Assembly: GCF_009766085.1 (NCBI RefSeq)
Contig: NZ_LMUF01000056.1
Location: 17,561-81,560 of the forward strand
Length of the DNA stretch: 64,000 nucleotides
Direction: 5' to 3'
Source of the DNA: Burkholderia sp. S171
Lineage (GTDB): Bacteria; Pseudomonadota; Gammaproteobacteria; Burkholderiales; Burkholderiaceae
Positions 20,101 to 26,586 of this stretch are shown here, one piece after another. Numbering within the stretch: the stretch's first letter is position 1; each line of letters opens with the position of its first letter. The notes beneath the pieces were generated by a model that searched no databases, was not told where the DNA came from, and saw only the letters and a list, made by a program, of their open reading frames with translations. A program made the position numbers and the translations under genes.

Positions 20101-21040
20101 AGGTCGTGTTCTCGGTCGGGCCGTAGCCGTTGATGATCTGCAGCCCGGCGTGGGCTTCCATGACCTTGCGAACATGGACGGGCGACAGCACGTCCCCGCC
20201 GGTCAGGACTTCTTTGAGCGGCACAAAGGCTTCCAGCCGATAGTCGGCGAGCGCATTGAAAAGGCCGGCCGTGAACCAGGCGCTCGTGACGCCGAGCCGC
20301 GCAATTTCGGACGCGACTGTGTCGAGCGAAGGCTGGACCTCGTTGATGATGGCAGCGCAGCCACCATTCAGCAGCGGGCCCCAGATTTCCAGCGTACTTG
20401 CATCGAAGGCGAGGGGAGCCAGATTGAGGAACCGCGTCTGGGGCGACAGGTCAGCGAAGGTCTGGCCATCCACCAGGCGCAGAATCGCGCGATGCGGCAC
20501 CACGACACCCTTCGGTTTGCCGGTCGAGCCGGAGGTGTACATGATGTAGGCAGGGTCGTCACCACCGCATGCCTTGAGCGCAGCGGGCTCGGCAGCCACC
20601 GACGACGCCACGATATCGGCCAGATCGACGACCACGCCATTGAGCTCGCCAACGCTGGCGAGCGCAGCCGCTTCGGCGATGATCAGCTTGGGCAAGCAAT
20701 CGGCCACGATGAAATCGAGCTGTGCGCGGGGATAGGCCGGATCCAGCGGTACATAGACGGCGCCCAGGCGCAGGATCGCGAGGATCAAAGCCAGCGTGTC
20801 GCGGCTGCGCGGAACCATGATGGCGCAGCGGTCGCCTTGCTCCAGTCCCATGCCGCTCAGGACGGTTGCAAGACGGGCCGAACGTTCGCCCAGGGCGGCA
20901 TAACTTTCTTCGCCCGTTGTGTCGATCACAGCTAGATGATTGCGAAATGCCGCACATGCGGCATCAAAGCGCACTGCCACACCAGGTATATGACCTGGCC
21001 CGCTCGGCAAATCGGCTAGATATCCATCTCTGTGTGACAT
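11150..21040 (-). CDS. hybrid NRPS-PKS megasynthase, A-T-KS-AT-T-AmT-C-A-T
   Basis: This 3,296-residue cytoplasmic assembly line has these domains, with approximate residues: A1 20-510; T1 530-605 (Ser562); KS 620-1045 (Cys795, EAHGT, NVGHLD); AT 1150-1450 (GHSVGE Ser1246; HAFH, a malonyl-CoA signature); T2 1520-1605 (Ser1581); an Ala/Pro-rich linker; PLP aminotransferase 1750-2190 of the glutamate-1-semialdehyde type (Lys2027 in YGKVVGGG); C 2215-2640 (HHIVCDG, intact, 2343-2349); A2 2665-3170; T3 3195-3270 (Ser3231). No ketoreductase is seen, so the beta-ketone is probably transaminated. The pocket residues I read are DALWLGGTFK for A1 (Val-like) and DILQLGLIWK for A2 (Gly). The KS-AT-T-AmT-C-A-T order resembles McyE and MycA, but the amino-acid-loading module in front differs. 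GGAGAG lies 8 nt before the ATG. Confidence 0.95.
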   Translation of the reverse strand: MSHRDGYLADLPSGPGHIPGVAVRFDAACAAFRNHLAVIDTTGEESYAALGERSARLATVLSGMGLEQGDRCAIMVPRSRDTLALILAILRLGAVYVPLDPAYPRAQLDFIVADCLPKLIIAEAAALASVGELNGVVVDLADIVASSVAAEPAALKACGGDDPAYIMYTSGSTGKPKGVVVPHRAILRLVDGQTFADLSPQTRFLNLAPLAFDASTLEIWGPLLNGGCAAIINEVQPSLDTVASEIARLGVTSAWFTAGLFNALADYRLEAFVPLKEVLTGGDVLSPVHVRKVMEAHAGLQIINGYGPTENTTFSCCYRIPRDGDALANGDAIPIGDAIAGTAVYIVDDKLVPVGEGEVGELVVGGDGVALGYLNRAELTAEKFVDDVFVPGGKLYRTGDLVRRRPDGAIDFLGRNDRQIKIAGKRIELDEIEHALRAAPGVADAAVAAFDGRRGKAIAGFVKADAAAPAVLHDAIRAYLKAALPDYMMPTELRILPAFPLTPNGKVDRKALLAGLDTPAAAVAAPEPMDDDIAGKLAAVFEELLGSPVDRRSNFFDLGLRSLDLMRAHAIIVRDVAAKVALVDLFRHPNVEALVTHLRSSLETANEGSIRPRRDTQGGAVAVIGMSGRFPGARNVSELWANILAGRDCITHFDVAELEDSFDDSARREERYVKARPILADVDRFDAGFFGMLAREAALTDPQQRLFLEIAWEAFEDAGYDPATIAGAVGVFAGTSMNTYFLKHVLSDRGVIDEFTSQFQIGEYQKLVGAGDFVATRTAYKLGLTGPAMSVQTACSTSLTAISLAVENLRSGRCEMALAGGVSVTFPQKRGYFYEEGGMGAPDGVCRPFDANASGTIFGSGAGVVLLKRLEDAIADKDPIYAVIRGVGINNDGSDKVGFTAPSVDAQARAIAIAHAEAGVDPASIGYIEAHGTATPLGDPIEFAGLVQAFRLGGVEGGQFCALGSAKANVGHLDAAAGVTGFIAASLALRDRVLPPLLHFNSPNPAIDSASSPFFFNGSASPWADGPTPRRAGVSSFGVGGTNVHVVLEEAPYRVDAACESQETPSEQMQILPLSARSPAALERAKANLAGHLAAHSGLSLADVAATLQTGRRSFTHRAVVIADSLDQAQAKLQKGAIEAQAPQAAPAVVFMFPGQGAQYPGMGAALYRTEPVYREWIDKGAEALAPHVGLDIRTLLLSEAPEGDDTPHPIRSTIYAQPALFLVEYALAQLWISRGIKPTAMIGHSVGELVAACVAEAISFEDALTLIAQRGALMQSAEPGAMLVVRLSEADLLRILPDDVDLAAVNAPSLSVVAGPFAAIEAFEATLKAKDIEHRRLHTSHAFHSRMMSGVVEDLAKLADTLTFARPKIPYVSSVTGQWAAMDQPVPGLYWASHCRNVVRFNDALTTVTAEGKPLFLEIGPGRTLSTFVMQGLPKDRHSGAIASLPDFALRDRELSVLAEATGRLWLNGVTPNWQTVQSAAARRVSLPAYSFEPERHWIDAPAPVSSNPTTTAAAAIAIAAPASSDVITDTPKTAMTQAVQIDRTPRLIAELATLLTEMSGEAPDTSNPDVTFWDLGYDSLFMGQVSRQLRRRYDVTISFRQIMSDYPTLPALAQFLDGALPADPAPEAAPAAVAVVAAAAPAAVAGMAAPVMGAGPATGDIQSVIRDQLAAMQSLMERQLQMFHGAPAAAQQPAAAIQAPALTAALKPVAAAVSSAVPAINFEENRPSRFTAYKPGASSSTQITSVQTAFIADLSARYSARTAASKSRTQSYRAVLADPRTASGFTEDWKELVYPIVAQRSKGSKIWDIDGNEYVDVVNGYGQTAFGHTPDFVVEAVNAQMAEGFAIGPQSPLAGEVAQMFADMTGHQRVTFCNTGSEAVMAAMRLARTVTGKDKVVCFDGDYHGQFDEVLVKPGSEAGVPRAFPLAPGIPKNSVGNMVVLPYARAESLEWIKANIDDIAAVLIEPVQSRHPNLRPKEFVQQLRDVTAANESALIVDEVVTGFRVHQAGMQGYWGIKGDMATYGKVVGGGLPVGVLAGTAQYMDALDGGQWQFGDASVPEVPPTFFAGTFVRHPVVLAAMKAVLLHLKEAGPALQENLGVRMNGLVQRINAHLEKVGIAARAESFSSWFYVSFTGEDRLGSLFYPYMRYLGIHIMEGFPCFLTTSHSDEDILRIGDAFIESIDALQAVGILGGNKDALLVTAPAEPKPLTESPLTEPQKEIWMSAQLGNEASLVFNESFTLELTGHFNEAAFERAFAATIARHDALRARFSRSGDKMFADAATTVPLEKFDLSGHADAAGELQTFIDAEAREVFDLTRAPLVSAALVRMEAQKWAFVFTAHHIVCDGWSINIVLRDLGALYAAEMSGSKAELDEVQSFLAFAKAQDEAGIDAETRDFWLNLHRDPAPQLDLPGDRPRPEMKSFRGASTTRHIGAPLLKQVKTASSKQGCSLFATLLGASQVLFGRLSGNDDVVIAAPMAGQSQAGDALLVGHCVNFLPLRVKFDREKPFAAHMKAVRDHVFDAGDRQNYTYGALVRDLGIKRDFNRLPLTELQFNLEKVDEQLDMAGVATHFTPNAKAYSNFDLFLNVIESVEGLRMDCDYNTDVYDEATVQRWLGYYETLLAGIAQNPETAIAALPLLNESEIHHLRDELNATQRDFDLTQTTPAMIAAQAHQTPDTTAVSDEKESLAYVELDARANQIARRLVAAGIAPRGRIAIAMDRTAMTVAAMIGVWRAGCAYVPLDMTMPPARLRQILDGAGIAAILSDADSRTVLEAGDHRVLELEALLAESESDDEDVTLPVVSDKDSAYVIFTSGSTGKPKGVEIGHRALSNFLLSMAQAPGFDARDRIVAVTTFSFDISGLELFLPLIVGGQTFIAGHTEVRTGYELVTRLKDEGATVLQATPSLWSMLLEAGFKVPKGFKILCGGEPLPRDLADKLLATGAEVWNLYGPTETTIWSSASRVVADGSIVLGAPLANTDLHVLTDDLHLAPEGVSGELWIGGEGLAKGYFDRPDLTDAAFTQVAIEGAAPRRLYRTGDLAKRLADGSLLHLGRRDQQIKLRGFRIEIEDIEAALRKAPGVAAAAVALRTVNDSPRLVGYIVEAAADKTDLATVAAHVAEQLPAYMVPSLWMTLDTLPQTGNGKLDRKALPLPTPDMVATPARQPAALKVVPAAPAPVESGATLIEVPAMPAQPAAMTPTQASIAAIWAEVLGLQHVGVDQPFFSLGADSLQLFRIVARMNERGLGVDARQLMKNVTIAQVAASIDSTQTTELIEANAVARPSILNFKRRHAEGV

Positions 21041-21541
21041 GTGCTGCTCTCCAATATTTTAGAATGTAGGCCTTGTATTGAGCTTGCCCGGCGATAAGCG
21101 CGCAGCGAGCACACATACCAGCGGCCGCTCACGGGAGGTGCAAACAGCACGAGGCTGTGCGCACCTGACCCGTCCCTCGAACGTGAAATTTGCCGTAAGT
21201 GAAAGTTAATCGCCTGGGACATAACTATCCGTTCGTCGTCGCACACACCAACGATGCAACAACACATCACCCTGAATAGCGGGCGGGAGTTAAGGCGCTG
21301 AATGGGACGCAAGTGGTGCAGCGCAACGTTCGCTTAACGCGAGTTGCTTTGAGGGGATGGGTAAACCATAGGCATAGCTATAGCCATAGGCGTCAGGTAT
21401 TACGCGCAATGCAACCGCGGCAGGCTGATCGGTTTTGGTCCCGCATTGGACGAGAATAATGAGAGTTGATGAGAATTCGCCCGTCCTGGTTTTTCGCCGG
21501 GGGGCCGTGATTCTCTAGTTCTCTGGTGCAGACGCAGTGCG
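21041..21541. promoter_or_regulatory. 500-bp gap upstream of the NRPS gene
   Basis: This stretch probably holds the promoter of the NRPS operon on the minus strand. I see no convincing gene; the frames on both strands lack motifs. A hexamer repeat lies at 21366-21389. A specific -35/-10 pair could not be assigned with confidence. Confidence 0.4.
21366..21389. repeat. four-unit CCATAG-type hexamer repeat
   Basis: Four hexamers in a row read CCATAG, GCATAG, CTATAG, CCATAG. The middle also contains a GCTATAGC palindrome (21377-21384 region). It lies about 330 bp upstream of the NRPS start and could be a protein binding site or only a simple repeat. Confidence 0.55.
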
Positions 21542-22252
21542 TCAGGTCATCTCGACAATTGACCAGTCCATGCGTCGGGCTGCTACCGCTCCCGCGCAGT
21601 TCGGACTGGATGACAGGGCGCAAATGCGCCAATGGCTTGCTTCCTCCGCTTCACCACCGACGAGCCGAGGCGTCGTGTCACCGCGAATGGAAAGATCGAA
21701 CTCGAAATGGGTGGGGGGCAAGATAAAGCCGGTGCCGAGCGCTTTCAAGCAAGCTTCTTTGCGCGCCCAGGTTTCAAAGAAGACTTCTTGTCGTTCTCCC
21801 TCCGGCAACGCGGCGAATTGCGCGCGTTCCTGAATGGAGAACACCTGGATTGGCATACCTTCTTCGATCGGGCGGACTTTTTCTATGTCGATGCCGACCT
21901 CGAAACCACTCGAGATAGCGAGCGCCGCCGCATTCTCGCTGTGGCTGAGGTTGAAGCAGATGTTGCGTCCAGGAGGCTGGATCGTGCAGAAAGGTTTGCC
22001 ATCCGAACCATAACCAAGGGCGACTTCCCCCGGCGATAACCCCAGATAGCGGCTGAGGAGCCGCCTGAGTTCGCCTCGTCCTGCCACGAAGCGACGTCGA
22101 TGCCGTTCGAAGCGGAATTTGTCGGCGCGCTCTCGTTCTTGTGTCGATAGCGTTTCCCAGTACCGATCAAAATCGCCGTTACCGGCATCGAGATCCCACT
22201 GCGAGACATGCACTTCGTGCGCAGAGGGCGGTGAGAGAAAAGAAAAGGACAT
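21542..22252 (-). CDS. Sfp-type 4'-phosphopantetheinyl transferase
   Basis: This 236-residue enzyme transfers the phosphopantetheine arm of CoA to the conserved Ser of carrier domains and would activate the three T domains of the neighbouring megasynthase. It has the Sfp-family motifs: GIDIEKVR near residue 117 (Mg2+ ligands Asp and Glu) and WARKEACLKALG near 166-177, plus the FNLSH segment near 99. The length suits Sfp-type enzymes. It lies about 500 bp upstream of the NRPS gene on the same strand, so it may share regulation but is not tightly coupled. Its presence supports the cluster being self-contained. No strong Shine-Dalgarno is visible before the ATG. Confidence 0.92.
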   Translation of the reverse strand: MSFSFLSPPSAHEVHVSQWDLDAGNGDFDRYWETLSTQERERADKFRFERHRRRFVAGRGELRRLLSRYLGLSPGEVALGYGSDGKPFCTIQPPGRNICFNLSHSENAAALAISSGFEVGIDIEKVRPIEEGMPIQVFSIQERAQFAALPEGERQEVFFETWARKEACLKALGTGFILPPTHFEFDLSIRGDTTPRLVGGEAEEASHWRICALSSSPNCAGAVAARRMDWSIVEMT

Positions 22253-22644
22253 TAAATGCCTGGGTGCGGCTGGTGGCGGGGCTTCCTGATTCTACAGGAT
22301 CGACTCGCGGCATCGAAAACCGGGAGGGCCGTGCTGTGCCGGAACCGCTGCTGTCGACAGCGATTCCTGCGTACATAAACGTATAGGCGTCACTGCGCGA
22401 TCGGCTTAGGATAGTTATAAACAGTGGAGTTATCGGCTAGACAACAATTCGTAATCCGGAGGGGAATTTCTGGCGGCCCAGAACGTTTATATCGTCAAGG
22501 CTGATCAGCGATCAGGGCTGCGGCAGTTCGCATGTGGGCCATCGAACAGTGCCGTCCTGCGCGGAGCAGTCTAATAATGTGGTGACGAATGGCTGTGACG
22601 GCGCACGTTGTCCGAATTCGATCCACAAACGAGCGTAAAAGCGA
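22253..22644. other. divergent intergenic region between PPTase and GT4 genes
   Basis: About 390 bp separate the divergently transcribed phosphopantetheinyl transferase and glycosyltransferase genes. It should contain promoters for both. No gene, repeat or defined operator was recognised. Confidence 0.4.
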
Positions 22645-23883
22645 ATGAAAATATTGATAGCCAATACCTTATACAGCCCCGACATGGTGGGGGGGGCGGA
22701 AGTATCCACGCAAATACTTGCGGAGGGCTTAGTCGCGTCAGGCGCTGAAGTGTGCGTCGTGTGCGCAACGGGTACGGGCGTTGACCGTGTAAGCGAACTG
22801 AACGGCGTGAAGATTTATCGTCTGCGCCTTAATAATTTTTATTGGCCCCATAATTCAAACAAGCACTCGCGGATCATGAAGATGATCTGGCATGCGGTCG
22901 ATGTCCATAACGTTCTTATGGCACTTAAATTAAAAAAAATCATTCAGAGGGAAAAGCCGGATATCGTGAGTACGAGTAATCTGGCATGCCTTTCCATCGG
23001 CATCTGGCGTTTATCGAAGCAAGCCGGCGTGCCGATTGTTCACACCGCGCGCGACTACTACCTGATGTGCCCGTCATCGAAGATGCTGTCGCATAACAAA
23101 TCATGCGAACGGCAGTGCGGAGTCTGCGCGCGCTATACCGGACCGAAAAGAACCGCGTCACAGCGTGTCGATGCCGTTATTGGCGTGAGCCGGTTCGTGT
23201 TGCAGAAGCATATCGACAGCGGGTACTTCGCGAGCGCCTCCACAACGGGAGTCATCAACGACTGCTATCTTCCGATGCCGAGCGAAGCGCCGCCGGTGGC
23301 GTCGAATGTGATCCGGGAAGGCGTTGTTCGACTCGGCGTGCTTGGCCGGGTATCGCCGGAGAAAGGCATAGAAGTGCTTCTCGACCAGTTGTCCCGCGAC
23401 TCGTCGCTGAAGTGGACGTTGTCGATTGCCGGCACCGGTGATGCAGCCTACCTTGCCACGCTGAAGAGCACTTATAACGACCCGCGCATCGACTTCGTCG
23501 GCCATGTCGTGCCAGCGCAATTCCTTCAGAGCATCGACATTCTTGTTGTGCCGTCGAAATGGAACGAGCCGTTTGGCCGTGTCACGGTCGAGGCTTATTC
23601 GCACGGTGTTCCCGTCGTTGGCGCGAACACCGGCGGCATCCCCGAAGTGATCGAGCCGAACTCGAACCTGATCTTCGACATCGATCAGCCGCATACGGTG
23701 ATCGACAAGATCCACGAGGCTGTCCGGCTATTGAAAGATCCCCAGACACCACGGCGTTTGCGCGACTATGCCGAGACCTTTAGTCCGAAGGCCATGGTCG
23801 AGGCTTATCTCGAAGTGTATAAAAATGCGCTGAAAGCGCGGCCGTATAGCATTGCTGCAGCGCAGCAGAAAGTCACGCCATAG
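22645..23883 (+). CDS. GT4-family glycosyltransferase
   Basis: This 412-residue GT-B-fold enzyme transfers a sugar from an activated donor, probably to a lipid-linked glycan at the cytoplasmic face of the membrane. The N-terminal domain has the VGGAEVSTQ loop (residues about 16-24). The C-terminal domain has LGRVSPEKGIE (about 232) and the donor-site EPFGRVTVEAYSHGVPVVG block with the conserved E-x7-E (about 308-326). A Cys-rich insert (SCERQCGVC, about 153) is common in this subgroup. It stands alone beside the NRPS cluster. It could glycosylate the peptide product, but a surface-glycan role is equally possible. Confidence 0.85.
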   Translation: MKILIANTLYSPDMVGGAEVSTQILAEGLVASGAEVCVVCATGTGVDRVSELNGVKIYRLRLNNFYWPHNSNKHSRIMKMIWHAVDVHNVLMALKLKKIIQREKPDIVSTSNLACLSIGIWRLSKQAGVPIVHTARDYYLMCPSSKMLSHNKSCERQCGVCARYTGPKRTASQRVDAVIGVSRFVLQKHIDSGYFASASTTGVINDCYLPMPSEAPPVASNVIREGVVRLGVLGRVSPEKGIEVLLDQLSRDSSLKWTLSIAGTGDAAYLATLKSTYNDPRIDFVGHVVPAQFLQSIDILVVPSKWNEPFGRVTVEAYSHGVPVVGANTGGIPEVIEPNSNLIFDIDQPHTVIDKIHEAVRLLKDPQTPRRLRDYAETFSPKAMVEAYLEVYKNALKARPYSIAAAQQKVTP

Positions 23884-23965
23884 TGCGCATCAAAGTCTTT
23901 CGTTGGTGGTTTAACGTTTGACCAGGGACACGTTGGACGGTCAAGCGCGTAGCCACGCTCTGCAT

Positions 23966-24781
23966 TCACGCATCGGCTTTCTCCCTGACGGCGGCGCGTT
24001 TTGGCCGCGCGTTCAATGCCCTGCGGCTTTTCACGCGCAGCGCATTGAACTGGGCGTGACCGGCGGCGGTGTTATCGAAGATGCACCACACTTCGTGCGC
24101 TTTTTTCGCCCGGTCATGCAGCGTGAGCGCGAGGGAATCAAGGTAGGGGTACTCATACGATGACTGATACATCTCCGGCGAGCCATGCAGCCGGAAATAC
24201 ACCAGCGACGTATCTGCCCGATGCGCAATGAAACAGTCATCGGGTTGCGGATCGGCATCCACATACGCGATCTTTTTCGACTTGAGCAACGTGGCTGCGC
24301 CTTTCGCGAACCAGCTCTCGTGCCGTGCTTCCAGCGCGATCGGTATAGCCGTGCGTTCGCGCATCGATGTAAAAAACGACTTGGCCACGTCGGGGTCGAA
24401 CGCAAGGCTGGGCGGTAGTTGCACGAGCCAGCAGCCGAGCGTACTGCCCAGTTGAGTCGCGGATTCGAGGAAGGTGTCGAGCAGCGTCTCGCAACTGACG
24501 AGGCGCGCGTCGTGCGTAATCGCTTTTGGAATCTTCACGGAAAAGCGAAACGTACTGGGCACGCTATCGCGCCAGCGTGCATACGTTTCAGCCCGATGCG
24601 GCCGATAGAAACTCGAGTTGATTTCGACGCAGGTCAGCACCTGCGAATAGCGGGCGAGGTGAGTGCCCTCGCCGGGGAAGTGTTCCGCGACCGCGTCCGT
24701 GAGTCCCCAGCCAGCACAGCCGATCCGTACGGGGCCGGGACTGTGCTTGAGTGGGTGGAGCGATGGTTTGCGCAGCGGCAT
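23966..24781 (-). CDS. DUF72 (YecE-type) family protein
   Basis: This 271-residue protein has a TIM-barrel-like DUF72 layout: RIGCAGWG near the N-terminus, EINSSFYR, RFSVKIPK, LVQLPPSLAFD, ALEARHESWF and VYFRLHGSPEMY. The biochemical function of the family is not established. The start at 24781 is chosen because GGAGCGAG lies 8-16 nt before it; a longer form from 24844 would overlap the thiD-like gene. It follows that gene by 25 bp on the same strand and is probably co-transcribed with it. Confidence 0.85.
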   Translation of the reverse strand: MPLRKPSLHPLKHSPGPVRIGCAGWGLTDAVAEHFPGEGTHLARYSQVLTCVEINSSFYRPHRAETYARWRDSVPSTFRFSVKIPKAITHDARLVSCETLLDTFLESATQLGSTLGCWLVQLPPSLAFDPDVAKSFFTSMRERTAIPIALEARHESWFAKGAATLLKSKKIAYVDADPQPDDCFIAHRADTSLVYFRLHGSPEMYQSSYEYPYLDSLALTLHDRAKKAHEVWCIFDNTAAGHAQFNALRVKSRRALNARPKRAAVREKADA

Positions 24782-24806
24782 GGGTAAGTCTCGCTCCAGG
24801 AAGGTA

Positions 24807-25688
24807 TCAGTGGCGGGCTTCGCCCGGTATAACGGGTGGTGCATCTGCCTGTGTATCTAAAACCACGGGCGGCGTTTCGTCGTCATCGTTCGAACGCGCC
24901 CAGAAAAACCGGTCCGGCAAATAAGCGCCCATGCCGGGCCTGAAGGCGGCGCGGGTCGCCTGAAACACATATTCCTGCGCTTCGCGCGCGGCTTCCGCGG
25001 GTTCCTGCCCATTGGCAAGCAACGCGGCAATGGCGGACCCGAGCGTGTCGGTAATGCCCATCGTGCGGTGCTCGGTACGATCCCACGTGTCCTGCCTGAT
25101 CTGGCCTTCCTCGCTATAAAGCGTGTTCACATGCCGATGCGTGCCCGTTTCCGTCGCCAGGATGTACTCGCAGCCCTGCGACAGCAAATGCGAGATCGCG
25201 GCGTCGAGCGTGGGCGCTTCGGCGTCGCCATCGGGCTGCGCGAGCTGCAGGAGCGTGGCGTGATCGGCTACGAGCATGGTGGTTTGCGGCACCAGCAAAT
25301 CTGCAATCGATTCGCGCAATTCGTCCGCCGCCAGCACATGCTCGTCGTCGAGCGTGAAGTCGGGCGCGAGAATCAGCGGCACGTCGTCGTAGTCGGCGAC
25401 CACTTCTGCAATTGCGCTGACCACTTCCGCACGCGTCGCCGCGCCAATCTTGAAGGCCGCCACCGGCATATCTTCCAGCAACATGCGGGCCTGAGTGCCC
25501 ACGGTGTCGGGGTCGAGCCCGGTCACTTCGTCGCAGGTCGCCGAGTCGCGCACGGTGTAGCCGGTCAGGACAGTGAGCCCGTGACAGCCCATGCTGGCAA
25601 GTGTCAGCAGGTCTGCCTGCAGGCCGGAGCCGCCCGTGGGATCGGACAGGCCAAAGGTTAGAACAATAGGAGGGGTGTCGCTGGGCAT
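24807..25688 (-). CDS. thiD: ThiD-like hydroxymethylpyrimidine (phosphate) kinase
   Basis: This 293-residue ribokinase-fold enzyme is predicted to phosphorylate hydroxymethylpyrimidine phosphate for thiamine synthesis. SDPTGGSGLQADLLTLASMG at residues 15-34 matches the ThiD glycine-rich start, and KIGAATRAEV and APDF follow. The catalytic-site block near 230 reads GITDTLGSAIAALL instead of the usual HGTGCTLSSAI, so the typical anion-hole GTGC is altered. It may be a divergent ThiD, or a paralogue with another substrate. The C-terminal 35 residues are acidic and Pro-rich. It is divergent from the rubredoxin gene and upstream of DUF72. No thiamine riboswitch was seen. Confidence 0.75.
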   Translation of the reverse strand: MPSDTPPIVLTFGLSDPTGGSGLQADLLTLASMGCHGLTVLTGYTVRDSATCDEVTGLDPDTVGTQARMLLEDMPVAAFKIGAATRAEVVSAIAEVVADYDDVPLILAPDFTLDDEHVLAADELRESIADLLVPQTTMLVADHATLLQLAQPDGDAEAPTLDAAISHLLSQGCEYILATETGTHRHVNTLYSEEGQIRQDTWDRTEHRTMGITDTLGSAIAALLANGQEPAEAAREAQEYVFQATRAAFRPGMGAYLPDRFFWARSNDDDETPPVVLDTQADAPPVIPGEARH

Positions 25689-26060
25689 CGGATTATTCGT
25701 TTGTGCAATTATTGGCTATTCAAGCGGCCGGACAAGGAGCCGGCGCAAACGGCACGATTATGCGGCCTAAAGTCACGCGGGCACATGAGATGGCCTTTTT
25801 TTCGCACCAAACTTGGGTGAATCAGTGTGCGGGAATTAATGAAACGAAGGACCGATACTTGCTGGAAGGGCGTCTCGCGGCGTGTAACGCTCACGGGACG
25901 GCGACGGAGGGGCCAACGAATCCCGACGGAACCCCGACGAAAAGCCAAAAGCCGTCCGAATCCCGGCCGATCGGCCAGCGCTGCTGCATTGCTAGGCACC
26001 GCGCCGCCAAACCGGTACCATCATGCACTCATTTAACCGATTGCCCGACGCGACATAAGT
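25689..26060. other. divergent intergenic region between thiD-like and rubredoxin genes
   Basis: About 370 bp contain no recognisable gene and presumably hold the two divergent promoters. Short frames on both strands have no motif support. Confidence 0.4.
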
Positions 26061-26231
26061 ATGGAATACAGAAGCTGGATGTGCCTGATTTGTGGCTGGA
26101 TTTATGACGAGGAAGCGGGACTGCCCGAGGAAGGAATTGCGCCGGGTACTCGCTGGGAAGACGTTCCAATTAATTGGACGTGTCCCGAATGCGGCGCACG
26201 CAAGGAAGACTTCGAAATGGTCCAGATCTGA
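26061..26231 (+). CDS. rubA: rubredoxin
   Basis: This 56-residue cytoplasmic electron carrier binds one Fe through four Cys. The two ligand pairs are visible: CLIC near residues 8-11 and CPEC near 42-45, with the typical GWIYDEEAG and APGTRWEDVP between them. The length is normal. It starts at the ATG at 26061; the upstream ribosome binding site is weak. It is monocistronic or the first gene of a short unit and is followed by a hairpin. Rubredoxins pass electrons to alkane hydroxylases and other oxidoreductases; the partner is not in this window. Confidence 0.96.
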   Translation: MEYRSWMCLICGWIYDEEAGLPEEGIAPGTRWEDVPINWTCPECGARKEDFEMVQI

Positions 26232-26261
26232 GCAAAGGCTCGGACGTCGTGAAGATAAAGC

Positions 26262-26304
26262 CGCGCCGCATGGATGGGATGCCTTCATGCGGCGCGCCTT
26301 GTTT
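26262..26304 (+). terminator. probable terminator hairpin after rubredoxin
   Basis: Perfect 11-bp arms CGCGCCGCATG (26262-26272) and CATGCGGCGCG (26286-26296) enclose a 13-nt loop. The sequence CCTTGTTT follows, so the T-run is weak. It lies 30 bp after the rubredoxin stop. Confidence 0.55.
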
Positions 26305-26543
26305 ACATGTGGGCAACTAGGTGTGGGCAACAGGCGTGCGGTTCGCATGATGCGCCGTGGTTCGTTGCACGCATGATGGTCAGTCAGACCACAGTTAGAT
26401 CAGTGAGCAGGAACGCTCGGCCAGCGAGTTGGCTCGACCCGACTCGACTCTTCCGGCGTGTGTCCGGGTTTTATCGCCAGAGGGGATGCGGCGGCATGCA
26501 TCGGCCTATTGGCGAAATGAGCCCGGGTTCGATCAAGATCCAC

Positions 26544-26572
26544 CCAATGCGCAGCGTAGCGCCGCGCATTGG
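26544..26572. repeat. 9-bp inverted repeat near the start of the unrecognised gene
   Basis: CCAATGCGC (26544-26552) and GCGCATTGG (26564-26572) form a perfect inverted repeat with an 11-nt spacer. It ends 14 bp before the ATG at 26587. It could be an operator or an mRNA hairpin close to the ribosome binding site. Confidence 0.6.
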
Positions 26573-26586
26573 CTCGTGAGCGTTCC

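Noticed and set aside
19250..20935. A 561-codon plus-strand frame opposite the first adenylation domain
   Set aside because: No start signal or motif; the minus-strand A and T motifs account for the region.
22645..23883. The GT4 glycosyltransferase as a tailoring enzyme of the NRPS product
   Set aside because: It is divergently transcribed and its sequence fits surface-glycan transferases equally well; adjacency alone is not enough.
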